Source: Mycobacterium sp. 1554424.7 (GTDB lineage Bacteria; Actinomycetota; Actinomycetes; Mycobacteriales; Mycobacteriaceae). Taken from it: a stretch of DNA of 64,000 nucleotides. Below, in pieces: positions 36,010 to 44,363 of the stretch (the stretch's first letter is position 1; every line of letters starts with the position of its first letter). The DNA lies in the NCBI RefSeq assembly GCF_001665295.1, contig NZ_LZSE01000105.1, positions 1 through 64,000 on the forward strand, read 5' to 3'. The translations under genes were made by a program, and so were the position numbers. A model generated the notes under the pieces. That model worked only from the letters and a program-made list of their open reading frames with translations, had not been told where the DNA came from and ran no database searches.

Positions 36010-37287
36010 ATGAGCAGCTTCGAGACGATCGACTACTTCACGGATCAATCTCTGGTCCCGGATCCGCACCCCTACTTCGACTACCTGCGCGGCCAGAACC
36101 CGGTGCTGCGGCTGCCGCACCACGGGGTCGTCGCGGTCACCGGCTACGAGGAGGCCTGCGAGGTCTACAAGGACCCCGAGACGTTCTCGAACATCGTCGC
36201 GCTCGGTGGGCCGTTCCCGCCGCTGCCGTTCCAGCCCGAGGGTGACGACATCAGCGCCCAGATCGACGAGCACCGCAGTTACTTTCCGATGTTCGAGCAC
36301 ATGGTGACGATGGATCCACCCGACCACACCCGCGCGCGCTCGGTGCTGAGCAAGCTGCTGACCCCGAGCCGGCTCAAGCACAACGAGGAGTTCATGTGGC
36401 GCCTCGCCGACCGTCAGCTCGACGAGTTCCTGACCAACGGCGAGTGCGAGTTCATCAGCGAGTACTCAAAGCCCTTCGCCACCTTGGTGATCGCCGACCT
36501 GCTCGGCGTTCCCGAGGAGGACCACAAGGAGTTCCGCACCGTGCTGGGTGCCGACCGTCCCGAGTCGCGGGTGGGCAATCTCGAAAACGAGACGATCGGC
36601 ATCAACCCGCTGGAGTGGCTCGACGACAAATTCTGTGGCTACATCGAGGACCGGCGCCGCGAGCCACGCAACGACGTCCTGACGTCCCTGGCGACGGCGA
36701 AGTACCCCGACGGGTCCACCCCCGAGGTCATCGAAGTCGTTCGTTCCGCCACATTCCTTTTCGCCGCCGGTCAGGAAACCACGGCCAAGTTGCTCAGCGC
36801 CGCACTGCAGGTGATCGGCGAGCGGCCCGACATTCAGAAGGAGCTTCGCGACGACCGCAGCCTCATTCCCGGGTTCATCGAGGAATCGCTGCGGATGGAC
36901 AGCCCCGTCAAGTGCGACTCTCGGCTGGCACGGCGGGCCACCACGGTCGGCGGAGTCGAGATCCCCGCCGGCACCGTCGTCATGGTGTTGCCGGGCGCGG
37001 CCAACCGCGACCCACGCCGGTTCGACAACCCGCACGAGTTCGACCTTCGCCGAAAGAATGTGCGCGAGCACATGGCTTTCGCGCGCGGCGTGCACTCGTG
37101 TCCGGGCGGGCCGCTCGCCCGGGTCGAGGGCCGCGTCTCCATCGAGCGCATCCTGGACCGGATGAGCGACATCAACATCAGCGAGGCCAAGCACGGCCCC
37201 GCCGACGATCGTCGCTACACCTATGAGCCGACGTACATCCTGCGCGGGCTCAGCGAACTCCACCTGACGTTCACGCCAAACGGCTAG
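36010..37287 (+). CDS. Cytochrome P450
   Basis: 425 aa from ATG 36010. I-helix oxygen-activation motif AGQETT (about 256-261), ExxR in EESLR, and heme loop FARGVHSCPG (357-366) with Cys364 as axial ligand: full-length and apparently active. Bacterial class I P450, needs a ferredoxin, which is not adjacent. Substrate unknown. Starts downstream of the TetR dyad and ends 41 nt before the convergent PE_PGRS gene. Confidence 0.92.
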   Translation: MSSFETIDYFTDQSLVPDPHPYFDYLRGQNPVLRLPHHGVVAVTGYEEACEVYKDPETFSNIVALGGPFPPLPFQPEGDDISAQIDEHRSYFPMFEHMVTMDPPDHTRARSVLSKLLTPSRLKHNEEFMWRLADRQLDEFLTNGECEFISEYSKPFATLVIADLLGVPEEDHKEFRTVLGADRPESRVGNLENETIGINPLEWLDDKFCGYIEDRRREPRNDVLTSLATAKYPDGSTPEVIEVVRSATFLFAAGQETTAKLLSAALQVIGERPDIQKELRDDRSLIPGFIEESLRMDSPVKCDSRLARRATTVGGVEIPAGTVVMVLPGAANRDPRRFDNPHEFDLRRKNVREHMAFARGVHSCPGGPLARVEGRVSIERILDRMSDINISEAKHGPADDRRYTYEPTYILRGLSELHLTFTPNG

Positions 37288-37328
37288 GGCGGTCCCGGCC
37301 CAACTGCCGAGCCCAGCGGGCGCGGGCG

Positions 37329-39116
37329 TCAGGGTTGGGATGCGGTTTCGATCTGCTCGAAGATCCCAGAGAACTCGAACGGCGTTTGCGCGATCCCGCT
37401 TCCATCGACGGCGTCCACCGCTCCCAACGTGCCGGTCTGGTCGCGGGGCAGTTCCCACATGGAGAGCTCGCCGATGTCGTGCTGCTCGGCAAAGGTGGTC
37501 AGCTGCCGGGCGTCGGCGAGGCCGAAGATTTCGCTGGGATCGTCGTTGATTCCGATCAACGGCGTCACCCCGAGCATGTGCCAGGCCTGCTGGCTGGTCA
37601 GCGAGGGGTAAAGCGTCATCAACTGGGTATGGGTGGCCGTCGCGGCATCGATCGCGTACGCGCCCATGCCGGGGTTGCCGGTCTGGTCGAAACCGTTGCC
37701 GTAATCCATGGCCATGATGTTCACCCGGGATACGTTGACGCCATTGGCCGTAGCGGTCTGGATTACGTTCAGCCCGCCGCCCTGCCCCTCGACCAGGCCC
37801 GTGGGCAGCACCGGGAGCGTGTACGAGACGGTCACGGGCGTGCCGTTGGCCGCCTCCTGTTGCTGCAGGATGGCGATGGCCTTCGATTGGGTGTTCATCG
37901 CTTGGGTGTTGCCCTGCAACGCGCCCTCGACGTCGAAGTCGAGATTGTAGATCTTGTAGGTGTTCACGATCGACGCGTACTGCTGCGCCAGCGCGGTGGG
38001 GGTCTGACCGTTGACGGCAGACAGATCGGTGCCGAACGCGCCGCCGAACGAGATGGTCCCGTTGATGCCGGCGGCTTTCATGTTGGCGATCTGGTTATCG
38101 ATGAAAGCGCTCTGGGATCCGCCCGTTACGTCGTACGCCGAGTAGCCACCCCAAGAGGCGTTCCCGTTCGGGTCGGCGTTGATGAAGGCAAGCGTGGCGT
38201 TTTTGACTCCGTGCTGGGCGGCGGTCGCGAAGTCATATCCGTTGGGACCGGGCCAGAGCGTGATGTCGACGTAGGGCGAGTAGACGCCCGATCCGGTGCC
38301 GCCGGTGCCGGGACCGCCGGTGCCGGGATCGCCGGTGCCGCCGCCGAGGCTGGTCCCGTCGTGGCCCTTGCCACCGTTTGCGCCCGGATGGCCGGACATC
38401 GCCGAACCTTGGCCGCCCGCACCGCCCGCGCCGCCGCTGCCGCCCAGGGCACCGTCACCGCCGTCGCCGCCGTTACCGCCGACGCCGCCGTCACCGAAAA
38501 ACAGACCGCCGTGGCCGCCCGCGCCGCCGGCCCCTCCGTTGCCGCCGTTGACACCCGGCGAGCCCGCGGCACCGACCGTGCCGGGTCCGCCGGCACCGCC
38601 CCGGCCTCCGTTGCCGAACAGGCCTGCGTCACCGCCTCGGCCGCCGGGCCGGCCAGTGTCGCCAGACCCACCGTTGCCGCCGTTGCCGGCCAGCAGCCCG
38701 CCTGGGCCGCCGGGCTGCCCGGTTCCCGGCGCCCCGTCGGCGCCGTTTCCGATCAGTGGACGACCCAGCAGCGCGTTCGTGGGCGCGTTGATCAGACCCA
38801 GCACGTCCCCCTCCAGGGCCTGCAACGGTGAGGCGTTGGCCGCCTCCGCGACCGCATACGCGTTCGCCGCGCCGTTCAACGCCTGCACGAACCGTTGGTT
38901 GAAGGCCGCCGCGCGGGCGTTCAGCGACTGATAGGCGCGGGCGTAGCCGGAGAACAGCGACGCGATCGCGGCCGACACCTCATCGCCGGCGGCGGGCAGC
39001 ACCGCGGTGGTTCCGGCGGCGGCGGCCGCATGGGCCGCGGTAAGTGTCGAACCGATGCCGGCCAGCTCCGTGGCCGCCGCGGCCACCGTCGCCGGTGCGG
39101 CAATGAGAAACGTCAT
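37329..39116 (-). CDS. PE_PGRS protein with C-terminal GH18 (chitinase-like) domain
   Basis: 595 aa. PE domain 1-95 ([23 protein letters not shown]; YxxxD/E-like helix end), linker with the hallmark [11 protein letters not shown] (118-128), Gly-Gly-X PGRS region to about 276, then an enzyme-like domain 282-595. GH18 signatures: ISFGGAFG (355-362), DxDxE in NLDFDVEG with Asp393, Asp395 and Glu397 as predicted acid, MAMDYG (468-473) and SMWELPRD with Trp554. PE proteins are exported by type VII secretion (ESX-5), so this should be a surface or secreted glycosidase acting on chitin, GlcNAc-linked glycan or peptidoglycan-like material (inference). Confidence 0.9.
   Translation of the reverse strand: MTFLIAAPATVAAAATELAGIGSTLTAAHAAAAAGTTAVLPAAGDEVSAAIASLFSGYARAYQSLNARAAAFNQRFVQALNGAANAYAVAEAANASPLQALEGDVLGLINAPTNALLGRPLIGNGADGAPGTGQPGGPGGLLAGNGGNGGSGDTGRPGGRGGDAGLFGNGGRGGAGGPGTVGAAGSPGVNGGNGGAGGAGGHGGLFFGDGGVGGNGGDGGDGALGGSGGAGGAGGQGSAMSGHPGANGGKGHDGTSLGGGTGDPGTGGPGTGGTGSGVYSPYVDITLWPGPNGYDFATAAQHGVKNATLAFINADPNGNASWGGYSAYDVTGGSQSAFIDNQIANMKAAGINGTISFGGAFGTDLSAVNGQTPTALAQQYASIVNTYKIYNLDFDVEGALQGNTQAMNTQSKAIAILQQQEAANGTPVTVSYTLPVLPTGLVEGQGGGLNVIQTATANGVNVSRVNIMAMDYGNGFDQTGNPGMGAYAIDAATATHTQLMTLYPSLTSQQAWHMLGVTPLIGINDDPSEIFGLADARQLTTFAEQHDIGELSMWELPRDQTGTLGAVDAVDGSGIAQTPFEFSGIFEQIETASQP
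37500..38275 (-). other. GH18 catalytic-domain coding part of the PE_PGRS fusion
   Basis: Approximate extent of the TIM-barrel domain within the previous gene (residues about 282-540). Listed separately because the catalytic motifs (SxGG, DxDxE, MxxDYG, final Trp) are in the order expected for family 18 while base composition falls relative to the GGC/GGN-rich PGRS part. It is in frame with the PE domain, without a frameshift. Confidence 0.75.
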
Positions 39117-39286
39117 GGCGCCACCCGCTTTGTCGGCGTATTACGAGATCTGGCAGATGCTATTGAGCGTGAATGAAACGCCAAAGACACTGCCGGATAA
39201 CCGTTATTCAACCGTTATGCAAGACGTATATCTGCATGACACCACGCGCGTTCGCGTCAAGCGTGTTGACAACGGTGCCCTAATTA
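39117..39286. promoter_or_regulatory. A/T-richer promoter interval of the PE_PGRS gene
   Basis: 170 nt between the oxidase-like operon end and the PE_PGRS start (both minus strand). It contains ATAACCGTTAT and, 14 nt further, a second AACCGTTAT (39197-39225 region), giving two direct copies. Composition is distinctly lower in GC than neighbours, fitting a promoter region; no gene is visible in it. Confidence 0.45.
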
Positions 39287-39577
39287 TTAGGCGAGCGTCC
39301 TGCCGATGAAGTAGCAGCCGAGGAGCGCGACGGCCATGAGCACAACCCAGGCGTCCGTCAGTCGGCACAGTAGCGCGGGGGCCTGACGCACCTCCATGAA
39401 CTCCCGAAAGATGATGCGCACCTTGACGAGTGCGATCACAATTACGCTCGACGTGACCACCGCGCTGGCCCTCAGCGTTCCATTGAGCGAATGATCTATC
39501 CATAGGTAGGCGAGCGTCAACGACGCCAGCACGAGCCAGACGATCAGCAGCCTCTTGTTGAATTTGATGTCGATCAC
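39287..39577 (-). CDS. Cytochrome c oxidase subunit IV-like small membrane protein
   Basis: 96 aa from GTG 39577, overlapping the preceding gene's stop (GTGA). Three hydrophobic helices (LLIVWLVLASLTLAYLWI, ASAVVTSSVIVIALVKVRIIF, DAWVVLMAVALLGCYFIG) in the layout of prokaryotic COX4/CyoD-like proteins, including the helix-2 end VKVRIIFREFMEVR. Lacks metal ligands, as such subunits do. Last gene of a four-gene membrane operon that lacks the catalytic subunit I and subunit II. Confidence 0.75.
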   Translation of the reverse strand: MIDIKFNKRLLIVWLVLASLTLAYLWIDHSLNGTLRASAVVTSSVIVIALVKVRIIFREFMEVRQAPALLCRLTDAWVVLMAVALLGCYFIGRTLA

Positions 39578-40140
39578 CTCACCACGTACAGCAACGCGAA
39601 GATGAGCACCCAGAGGAAGTCGACGGTGTGCCAGTACGTGGCGCAGGTTTCGACAAGCTGCTGGGATCGCCGCAGTTGGTAGACGATGACTCCGAGGACG
39701 ACGAAGCCAATCAACAGGTGCACGAAGTGGATTCCGGTGAGGAAGAAGTAGTAGGTGAAAAAGTCGTTGCTGCCGAACCCATTTCCCATGCGGATCAACC
39801 GGGCCCACTCGAACACCTTGAAAAATAGGAACACTGCGGCCAATGCGACCGTGATGACCACATCCCGCAGCGCCGCGCGGTAGGCGCCGGCGCGGGACGA
39901 TTGAACGCAGCGCGCCACCGACCACGAGCTGAGCAGCAGGACCAGGGTGTTGAAGACCCCGATGCGCAGGTCCAGCTGCGCCTGGGAGTGCAGGAAGAGC
40001 TCGGGGCTTCGGGCGCGATAAAACAGGTAGAAGCCGAAATACCCTGTGAAGACAAGGGTCTCGAACAACACAAAGGCCCACATGTCGGGCTGGCCGGGCA
40101 CGAACCTCGCGCTGTTGGTCTTGTCGGCCGTGTCGGTCAC
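39574..40140 (-). CDS. Heme-copper oxidase subunit III-like protein (CoxC/NorE family)
   Basis: 188 aa from GTG 40140. Five membrane helices; conserved features include MWAFVLFETLVFTGYF (20-35), HFVHLLIGFVVLG (138-150) and ETCATYWHTVDFLWVLIFALLY (164-185). Shorter than classical subunit III, like NorE. Overlaps both neighbours by 4 nt. Subunit III-like proteins support assembly or stability of an oxidase or nitric-oxide reductase; none is encoded here, so the partner is unknown. Confidence 0.8.
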   Translation of the reverse strand: MTDTADKTNSARFVPGQPDMWAFVLFETLVFTGYFGFYLFYRARSPELFLHSQAQLDLRIGVFNTLVLLLSSWSVARCVQSSRAGAYRAALRDVVITVALAAVFLFFKVFEWARLIRMGNGFGSNDFFTYYFFLTGIHFVHLLIGFVVLGVIVYQLRRSQQLVETCATYWHTVDFLWVLIFALLYVVR

Positions 40141-40952
40141 GGGACAACCGCCTTCGGCCGCGCGCGGTCGGGCAACGGCCCGTCGCCGAAGTCCTCGCGC
40201 TGAATCATCCGAAACAGCATGACGATGAACGTGACTTGGTAGATGCCGAACACCACCATGTCCAGCCACCACGCGATCTGACCGTTCCATGCCAGCACGC
40301 CGCGCCGAAAGATCCAGCAGGGCGCCACGACAACTTCGGTCAGCGCGTTGCACAGGTTGAGATAGCCGAACCACTTGGGGAACACCCGGTTCTTGTCGAG
40401 CAGGATCGCGAGCATCCAGATCAGCGAGCCGATCAGGAAGACTCCCATGGTGCCGTCGAAGGACAGGAAGGCGAAGTCGTAGAGCCAACCGATCGCTTCG
40501 GGGTCTCGCTCTTGTCGCAGCGTGCCGACGACCAGCGCGACGTTGAGCAGCAGCATCCCGGGAATCGCGCTGAACGAGTAGATGAGCAGATACGAGTATG
40601 CGAACGCGCGGCTGACCGACATTCGTCGCATCGAATAAGCGATGAGGGCGTTGTTGGTCGCGATCATGCCGCTGATGGCGAAGATGACGCCGAATCCGAC
40701 GGGTATCCCGAGGTGGCGTTCGTGGAACCAGTGCACCTGCGTTGCGAGATCCCACGTGGGCTGCGGCGGCGGCTGGACCTGCGCCACGATGAAGAACACC
40801 GGGAAGAAGGCGTTGTAGAAGACCATCAGCGCAGCCCAGGCCAGCCACAGCTCGCGCTTGGGGCCGCGCCACAGGTGCCAGGCGATCCGCTGCGGCAGCG
40901 GCCCCGAGGGCGGCGTGGCCGGAGAAACCTCCTGCGCCGCTAGGGCATTCAC
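40137..40952 (-). CDS. Polytopic membrane protein, unknown (oxidase-like operon)
   Basis: 271 aa, about seven hydrophobic segments beginning LWLAWAALMVFYNAFFPVFFIVA and including FGVIFAISGMIATNNALIAYSM, SFSAIPGMLLLNVALVVG and FLIGSLIWMLAILL. Several His, Trp and Tyr residues lie near membrane ends (HWFHERHLGI). No family recognised. Same size class and layout as its upstream neighbour, so the two may be distant paralogues forming a heterodimer (inference). 4-nt overlaps on both sides. Confidence 0.7.
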   Translation of the reverse strand: MNALAAQEVSPATPPSGPLPQRIAWHLWRGPKRELWLAWAALMVFYNAFFPVFFIVAQVQPPPQPTWDLATQVHWFHERHLGIPVGFGVIFAISGMIATNNALIAYSMRRMSVSRAFAYSYLLIYSFSAIPGMLLLNVALVVGTLRQERDPEAIGWLYDFAFLSFDGTMGVFLIGSLIWMLAILLDKNRVFPKWFGYLNLCNALTEVVVAPCWIFRRGVLAWNGQIAWWLDMVVFGIYQVTFIVMLFRMIQREDFGDGPLPDRARPKAVVP

Positions 40953-41725
40953 GCGCCGACCAGTTCGTCACCGTGCTTACGGTTCTCGGCGCGCTCCCGG
41001 TAGATGGCTTGCCCCAGAACCACTCCCATCACGACGATCCAGACGGCGATGGCAACGTTTTTCACCCAGAACGACAAGAAGCCGTCCCAGGCCAGCGGCC
41101 CCGTCAATGACACGCCAACGAACGCGGCGGGCACCAGCGCGGCCGCCACCAAAAGGTTGAAGTGGGCCACCCAGCGGCCGAATATCGGCTGCGCCTGATC
41201 GTCGAAATAGATTGCCAAGGCCAGGATTACGCTTTGGCCGATCAGGAACGGGACCACGATGGTGAACGTGATCCAGCCGAAATCGTTGAGCAGCTGAGTC
41301 AGCTCCGGGCGTCTTTCGGGACGGAAGGCGGCCAGCAGCCAGCAGACGTTGGCGACGAGAAACAGCGTCGGACCGCCGGCCATGCAACCCAGCATCGCGT
41401 AGGAGAAGATCGGCGTCCGATGTGCCATCCTACGGATCTGCAGCACGATCAGGGTCAGGACCGGGACGAGGCAGACGCCAAACCAGTTGAACACGATCAT
41501 GCTGTAGCGGATCTGCGGCAGGTGCGCCGGATCGCGGTAGAACGCGGCCACCTGCTCGGCCGACATGCTGGGTGACATCGGCGGATTGAATCCCGGAAAC
41601 AGGAAAAAGCAAGCGACCCAGATGATCACCGTCGCGGGCAACGTCCAGAGCAGGATCAGCTCACCGTCCGTCCGGCGCAGTGCACCGCGGCGTGTTACGG
41701 CATCGCCCCCGCCGATGTCGGACAT
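40949..41725 (-). CDS. Polytopic membrane protein, unknown (first gene of oxidase-like operon)
   Basis: 258 aa, about seven hydrophobic segments (LILLWTLPATVIIWVACFFLFPG; YSMIVFNWFGVCLVPVLTLIVL; SYAMLGCMAGGPTLFLVANVCWLLAAF; VVPFLIGQSVILALAIYF; LVAAALVPAAFVGVSL; NVAIAVWIVVMGVVLG). The periplasmic loop MSPSMSAEQVAAFYRDPAHLPQIR is distinctive. Unknown function. First gene after the TetR/palindrome interval; start ATG with GGGTACC upstream, weak ribosome site. Confidence 0.7.
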   Translation of the reverse strand: MSDIGGGDAVTRRGALRRTDGELILLWTLPATVIIWVACFFLFPGFNPPMSPSMSAEQVAAFYRDPAHLPQIRYSMIVFNWFGVCLVPVLTLIVLQIRRMAHRTPIFSYAMLGCMAGGPTLFLVANVCWLLAAFRPERRPELTQLLNDFGWITFTIVVPFLIGQSVILALAIYFDDQAQPIFGRWVAHFNLLVAAALVPAAFVGVSLTGPLAWDGFLSFWVKNVAIAVWIVVMGVVLGQAIYRERAENRKHGDELVGA

Positions 41726-41771
41726 CGGTACCCCTTCCCGGACGCGGTCGTCTACCGATCCAGCTAGTCAG

Positions 41772-41797
41772 CGAAGCTAGCCGATCGGCTAGCTTCG
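41772..41797. promoter_or_regulatory. 26-bp perfect palindrome, TetR operator candidate
   Basis: Centre GATC with arms CGAAGCTAGCC and GGCTAGCTTCG: every one of 26 bases is symmetric. It lies between the membrane operon (minus) and the TetR gene (plus), 29 nt before the TetR start. A partial extra half-site (CAGCTAGTCAGC) lies to its left. Confidence 0.8.
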
Positions 41798-41825
41798 GTC
41801 AATAGCGGTGGTCTAGTCTCTTTGT

Positions 41826-42422
41826 GTGACAACAGCGCGGCAGTCGAGCACCGAAGGGCGGATCGTCCACCACAGCGCCGCCCGGACGCGCGTGCTCGAT
41901 GCCGCGCTGGATCTGTTCGCCCAGCATGGCGTCAGCGGAACGTCGTTACAGATGATTGCCGACGCCGTCGGGGTGACGAAAGCCGCTGTCTACCACCAAT
42001 TCCGCACCAAAGAGCGGATCGTGCTCGCGGTCACCGAGCGTGAACTCTTTCGGCTGGGTCCTGCACTCGAGGCGGCGGAGGCACACGACGACGGGCTAGA
42101 AGCCCGCGACGCGCTCCTGGTGAGCATGGTCGAGATGGCGGTTCGCGACCGCCGGTTGGTGCGGACGCTGCAATTCGATCCCGTCGTGGTCCGCCTGCTG
42201 GCCGAACACGAGCCGCTCCAACGTTTTATGCAGCGCCTCTACAACGTGCTGCTGAGCGATGCCGGCTTGGACGGGCGGATCGAGGCGGCCATGTTCTCCG
42301 GTGCGATTAGCGCCGCCGTGATGCACCCACTGGTCGCGGACATCGATGACGACACACTGCTCGACCGCCTCACCGTACTCAGCCGGCGCCTGCTTGGCCT
42401 GCATCGCACGACACCCGGTTAA
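41826..42422 (+). CDS. TetR-family regulator divergent from the oxidase-like operon
   Basis: 198 aa, GTG start. HTH in RTRVLDAALDLFAQHGVSGTSLQMIADAVGVTKAAVYHQFRTKERIVLAV (20-69) with all key residues. The C-terminal half is typical in length; ligand unknown. The 26-bp palindrome in the 100-nt divergent gap overlaps both putative promoters, so autorepression and control of the four membrane genes is likely (inference). Confidence 0.9.
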   Translation: MTTARQSSTEGRIVHHSAARTRVLDAALDLFAQHGVSGTSLQMIADAVGVTKAAVYHQFRTKERIVLAVTERELFRLGPALEAAEAHDDGLEARDALLVSMVEMAVRDRRLVRTLQFDPVVVRLLAEHEPLQRFMQRLYNVLLSDAGLDGRIEAAMFSGAISAAVMHPLVADIDDDTLLDRLTVLSRRLLGLHRTTPG

Positions 42423-42427
42423 CCGGG

Positions 42428-42847
42428 CTACGTATCGGCGCGGATCCAGCTCAAAATGCCGTCGTGGGCATAACAGATCAGGAACAGACCATCGGGCGCC
42501 TGCGCGACGTAGTTCTGGTAATTCTCGCAGCTCGCGCCCTCGTCCTTGACCCCTGCCATCGGAGGTGACCGGAACCACCGCGGCTGGTATCTCCTCGGCG
42601 AGCCGCAGAACATCAGCCGGCCGGGCTGCCCGGCCGGCGGAACGTAACTGTCATCGACGCCGAAGGCGTAGTAGGTGGTGTTTTCGCATGGGGCTCCGAG
42701 GACTTGGTGCGCCATGATGCCCGGTGTGCAGGCGGGGTAGTCGCAAACTGTCGGCCCGGCGGAGGAAGGCGACGCCCCCAGCACACTCACACCGAGCAAC
42801 GCAGCAGCCAGTGCCACGATGAATCGCACTCGATTACTTTGCCACAC
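42428..42847 (-). CDS. Secreted cysteine-rich protein, unknown
   Basis: 139 aa from GTG 42847 (VWQSNRVRF), chosen because it gives the signal peptide a basic start; GTG 42829 is an alternative. Signal sequence FIVALAAALLGVSVLGASPSSAG. Six cysteines in the mature part (VCDYPAC, PCENTTYYAFGVDDSY, MFCGSPRRY, SCENYQNYV, LICYAHDG), compatible with three disulfides. No named family recognised. Convergent with the TetR gene (5 nt apart) and downstream of another small exported protein. Start assignment uncertain. Confidence 0.7.
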   Translation of the reverse strand: MWQSNRVRFIVALAAALLGVSVLGASPSSAGPTVCDYPACTPGIMAHQVLGAPCENTTYYAFGVDDSYVPPAGQPGRLMFCGSPRRYQPRWFRSPPMAGVKDEGASCENYQNYVAQAPDGLFLICYAHDGILSWIRADT

Positions 42848-42927
42848 TTGAGAAGAAATTTCTGCTGGTTGGAGAGGGTCAGTTTTGAGTTCCCATCCAC
42901 GCGCGGCCCGGGCCGCGCCCGTTCGCG

Positions 42928-43314
42928 TCAATGGCCCATTCCGTGCGGCTGGTTAGCGAGAAAACACTGCACCCGGGTAGCCGCATCATTCGGAGCGACT
43001 CCCATTTCCACCAATCTTTGAATTATTTGGGCGGAAGGCACGCCAGCATCGAAGTCCGTCGTAATCACATGAACGCTGGGAAACCAATCCTCTGCACTCA
43101 CCCCTGGCGGCGGGGGCTTGGCGCCGCCCCCTAGGCAGTGAGCGTATCCCTCGACGCCGGCGTCAGCGTGAGCGGACGACGCCCCCATCAGCACCACCGA
43201 GGCGATGGGCAGGACGGCGACGGCCAGGGCGACCACCGCGGCGACATAGCTGGAACGGCGTTGACCGCCGGCGCGAATTACTCGCCGGCCGCGGCTGAGA
43301 TCGCGGGTCTGCAT
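42928..43314 (-). CDS. Small secreted protein, unknown (DUF732-like build)
   Basis: 128 aa from ATG 43314, with GGGAGAAG upstream; an in-frame ATG eight codons earlier lacks a site. Basic N-region, membrane stretch YVAAVVALAVAVLPIASVVLMG and cleavage after AHA-D (about residue 51). Mature part has two cysteines, Pro-rich GGGAKPPPPGVS and a helix DAGVPSAQIIQRLVEMGVAPNDAATRVQCFL. Resembles mycobacterial DUF732 proteins in size and layout only. 81 nt upstream of the cysteine-rich secreted gene; likely one unit. Confidence 0.65.
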   Translation of the reverse strand: MQTRDLSRGRRVIRAGGQRRSSYVAAVVALAVAVLPIASVVLMGASSAHADAGVEGYAHCLGGGAKPPPPGVSAEDWFPSVHVITTDFDAGVPSAQIIQRLVEMGVAPNDAATRVQCFLANQPHGMGH

Positions 43315-43396
43315 GGTGGTCTTCTCCCAGAACGTCATGTCGCCACGTTGCGCATCGTCCGCTTAACGCTACTCGCGTTCGAACTGGCCCACTACT

Positions 43397-43428
43397 GAGA
43401 AGATCGATCAAGCAAAAACGATCTTCTC
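43397..43428. promoter_or_regulatory. Perfect 10-bp inverted repeat in divergent interval
   Basis: GAGAAGATCG (43397-43406) and CGATCTTCTC (43419-43428) around a 12-nt A-rich centre. Located between divergent genes, so it is more likely an operator or a 5'-leader hairpin than a terminator. Confidence 0.55.
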
Positions 43429-43500
43429 GCCAAATCAGCCAAACACCCGCTTTCACCCATTCTCCGCACGAACGGCAATTTCCGCACGTAGGAGCCACAA

Positions 43501-43538
43501 ATGAGGACACCTCATGAGACCGTTCGGCTCAGGCCGAA
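43501..43538 (+). promoter_or_regulatory. Two short dyads just upstream of the first Mam gene
   Basis: ATGAGG-ACA-CCTCAT (43501-43515) and TTCGGC-TCAG-GCCGAA (43523-43538), the second ending where the GTG start (43539) begins. They may be operators or, as RNA, restrict ribosome access. Confidence 0.4.
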
Positions 43539-44363
43539 GTGATAAGCTCCTTCTTCGTGCAAGACCCGGAGCGGCATCACGCCGACCATTCTGATGCCCC
43601 GGCGGACGTGACCGATGCCGACGAATCGCAGTCGCGCTCAGGGGTCAACCCCAGCGACTTGGCGCCCGAATCCGAAGTGGACCCAGAAGGCGAAGTTGCC
43701 GAGGCTGAAGCGCGCGCCGAGGCCGCTCGGGCACGCCTGGAAAGGCTGCGCGAGGCAGCCGAAACCGGGGACACGGACGGCGACACCGCATCCCAGGACG
43801 CCGAGCCGCGCCCCGCAAAATCGATCCGGGCGCGGCTTCGCTTGCCGCGGCGTCCCGGGCGACCGCGGTGGCTCCGAGGTCCAGGGCGCAAGTCAATCGC
43901 CGCCGGCGTCGGCATCGTGCTCGCCTCTGCCTCCCTCGCAGCGAGCGCTTACATGCTGTGGCAACACCACACCACCGCGGACAAACAGCGGCTCGCGGCG
44001 GAATTCGCCACCGCAGCCCGGCAACGGGTCACGGAGCTGATGTCGATTGACCCTAACCATGCCAGGGACGACTTTCAGCGCATCATCGACGGCTCCACGG
44101 GCGACTTCAAGAGCCAACTGTCAGTGATGTCGAGCCTCATGGCCAAGCAGGCCGAGGAATCGAAGGTCAGCAGCAAGGCCACCGTGGAAGCAGTCGCGGT
44201 CGAGTCGCTGAGCAACGATTCGGCGGTCGTGCTTGTCGCGGCGAAATCCGATATCACCAATGCAGACAACACGAAGCGGCCACCCGTCGTGTGGCGGATC
44301 AGCGTTAGCCTCAACCGGGACGGCGGTCAGCTCAAAATGTCGAAAGTCGATTTCCTGCAATGA
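43539..44363 (+). CDS. Mce-associated membrane protein (Mam), long form, copy 1
   Basis: 274 aa, GTG start; GTG 43557 (VQDPERHH) is an alternative since a hairpin abuts the first. Acidic, Ala/Glu-rich cytosolic N-terminus with coiled-coil-like EAEARAEAARARLERLREAAE (55-75), one membrane helix at 120-140 (IAAGVGIVLASASLAASAYML), then an exported NTF2-like domain ending KMSKVDFLQ. Mam proteins stabilise or assist Mce transporters. 4-nt overlap with the next Mam gene. Paralogue of 61604-62500. Confidence 0.85.
   Translation: MISSFFVQDPERHHADHSDAPADVTDADESQSRSGVNPSDLAPESEVDPEGEVAEAEARAEAARARLERLREAAETGDTDGDTASQDAEPRPAKSIRARLRLPRRPGRPRWLRGPGRKSIAAGVGIVLASASLAASAYMLWQHHTTADKQRLAAEFATAARQRVTELMSIDPNHARDDFQRIIDGSTGDFKSQLSVMSSLMAKQAEESKVSSKATVEAVAVESLSNDSAVVLVAAKSDITNADNTKRPPVVWRISVSLNRDGGQLKMSKVDFLQ

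Noticed and set aside
37335-38831. 498-codon open frame opposite the PE_PGRS gene
   Set aside because: A by-product of GC-rich Gly-Gly-X codons; no domain, and the minus-strand product has clear PE, PGRS and GH18 features.
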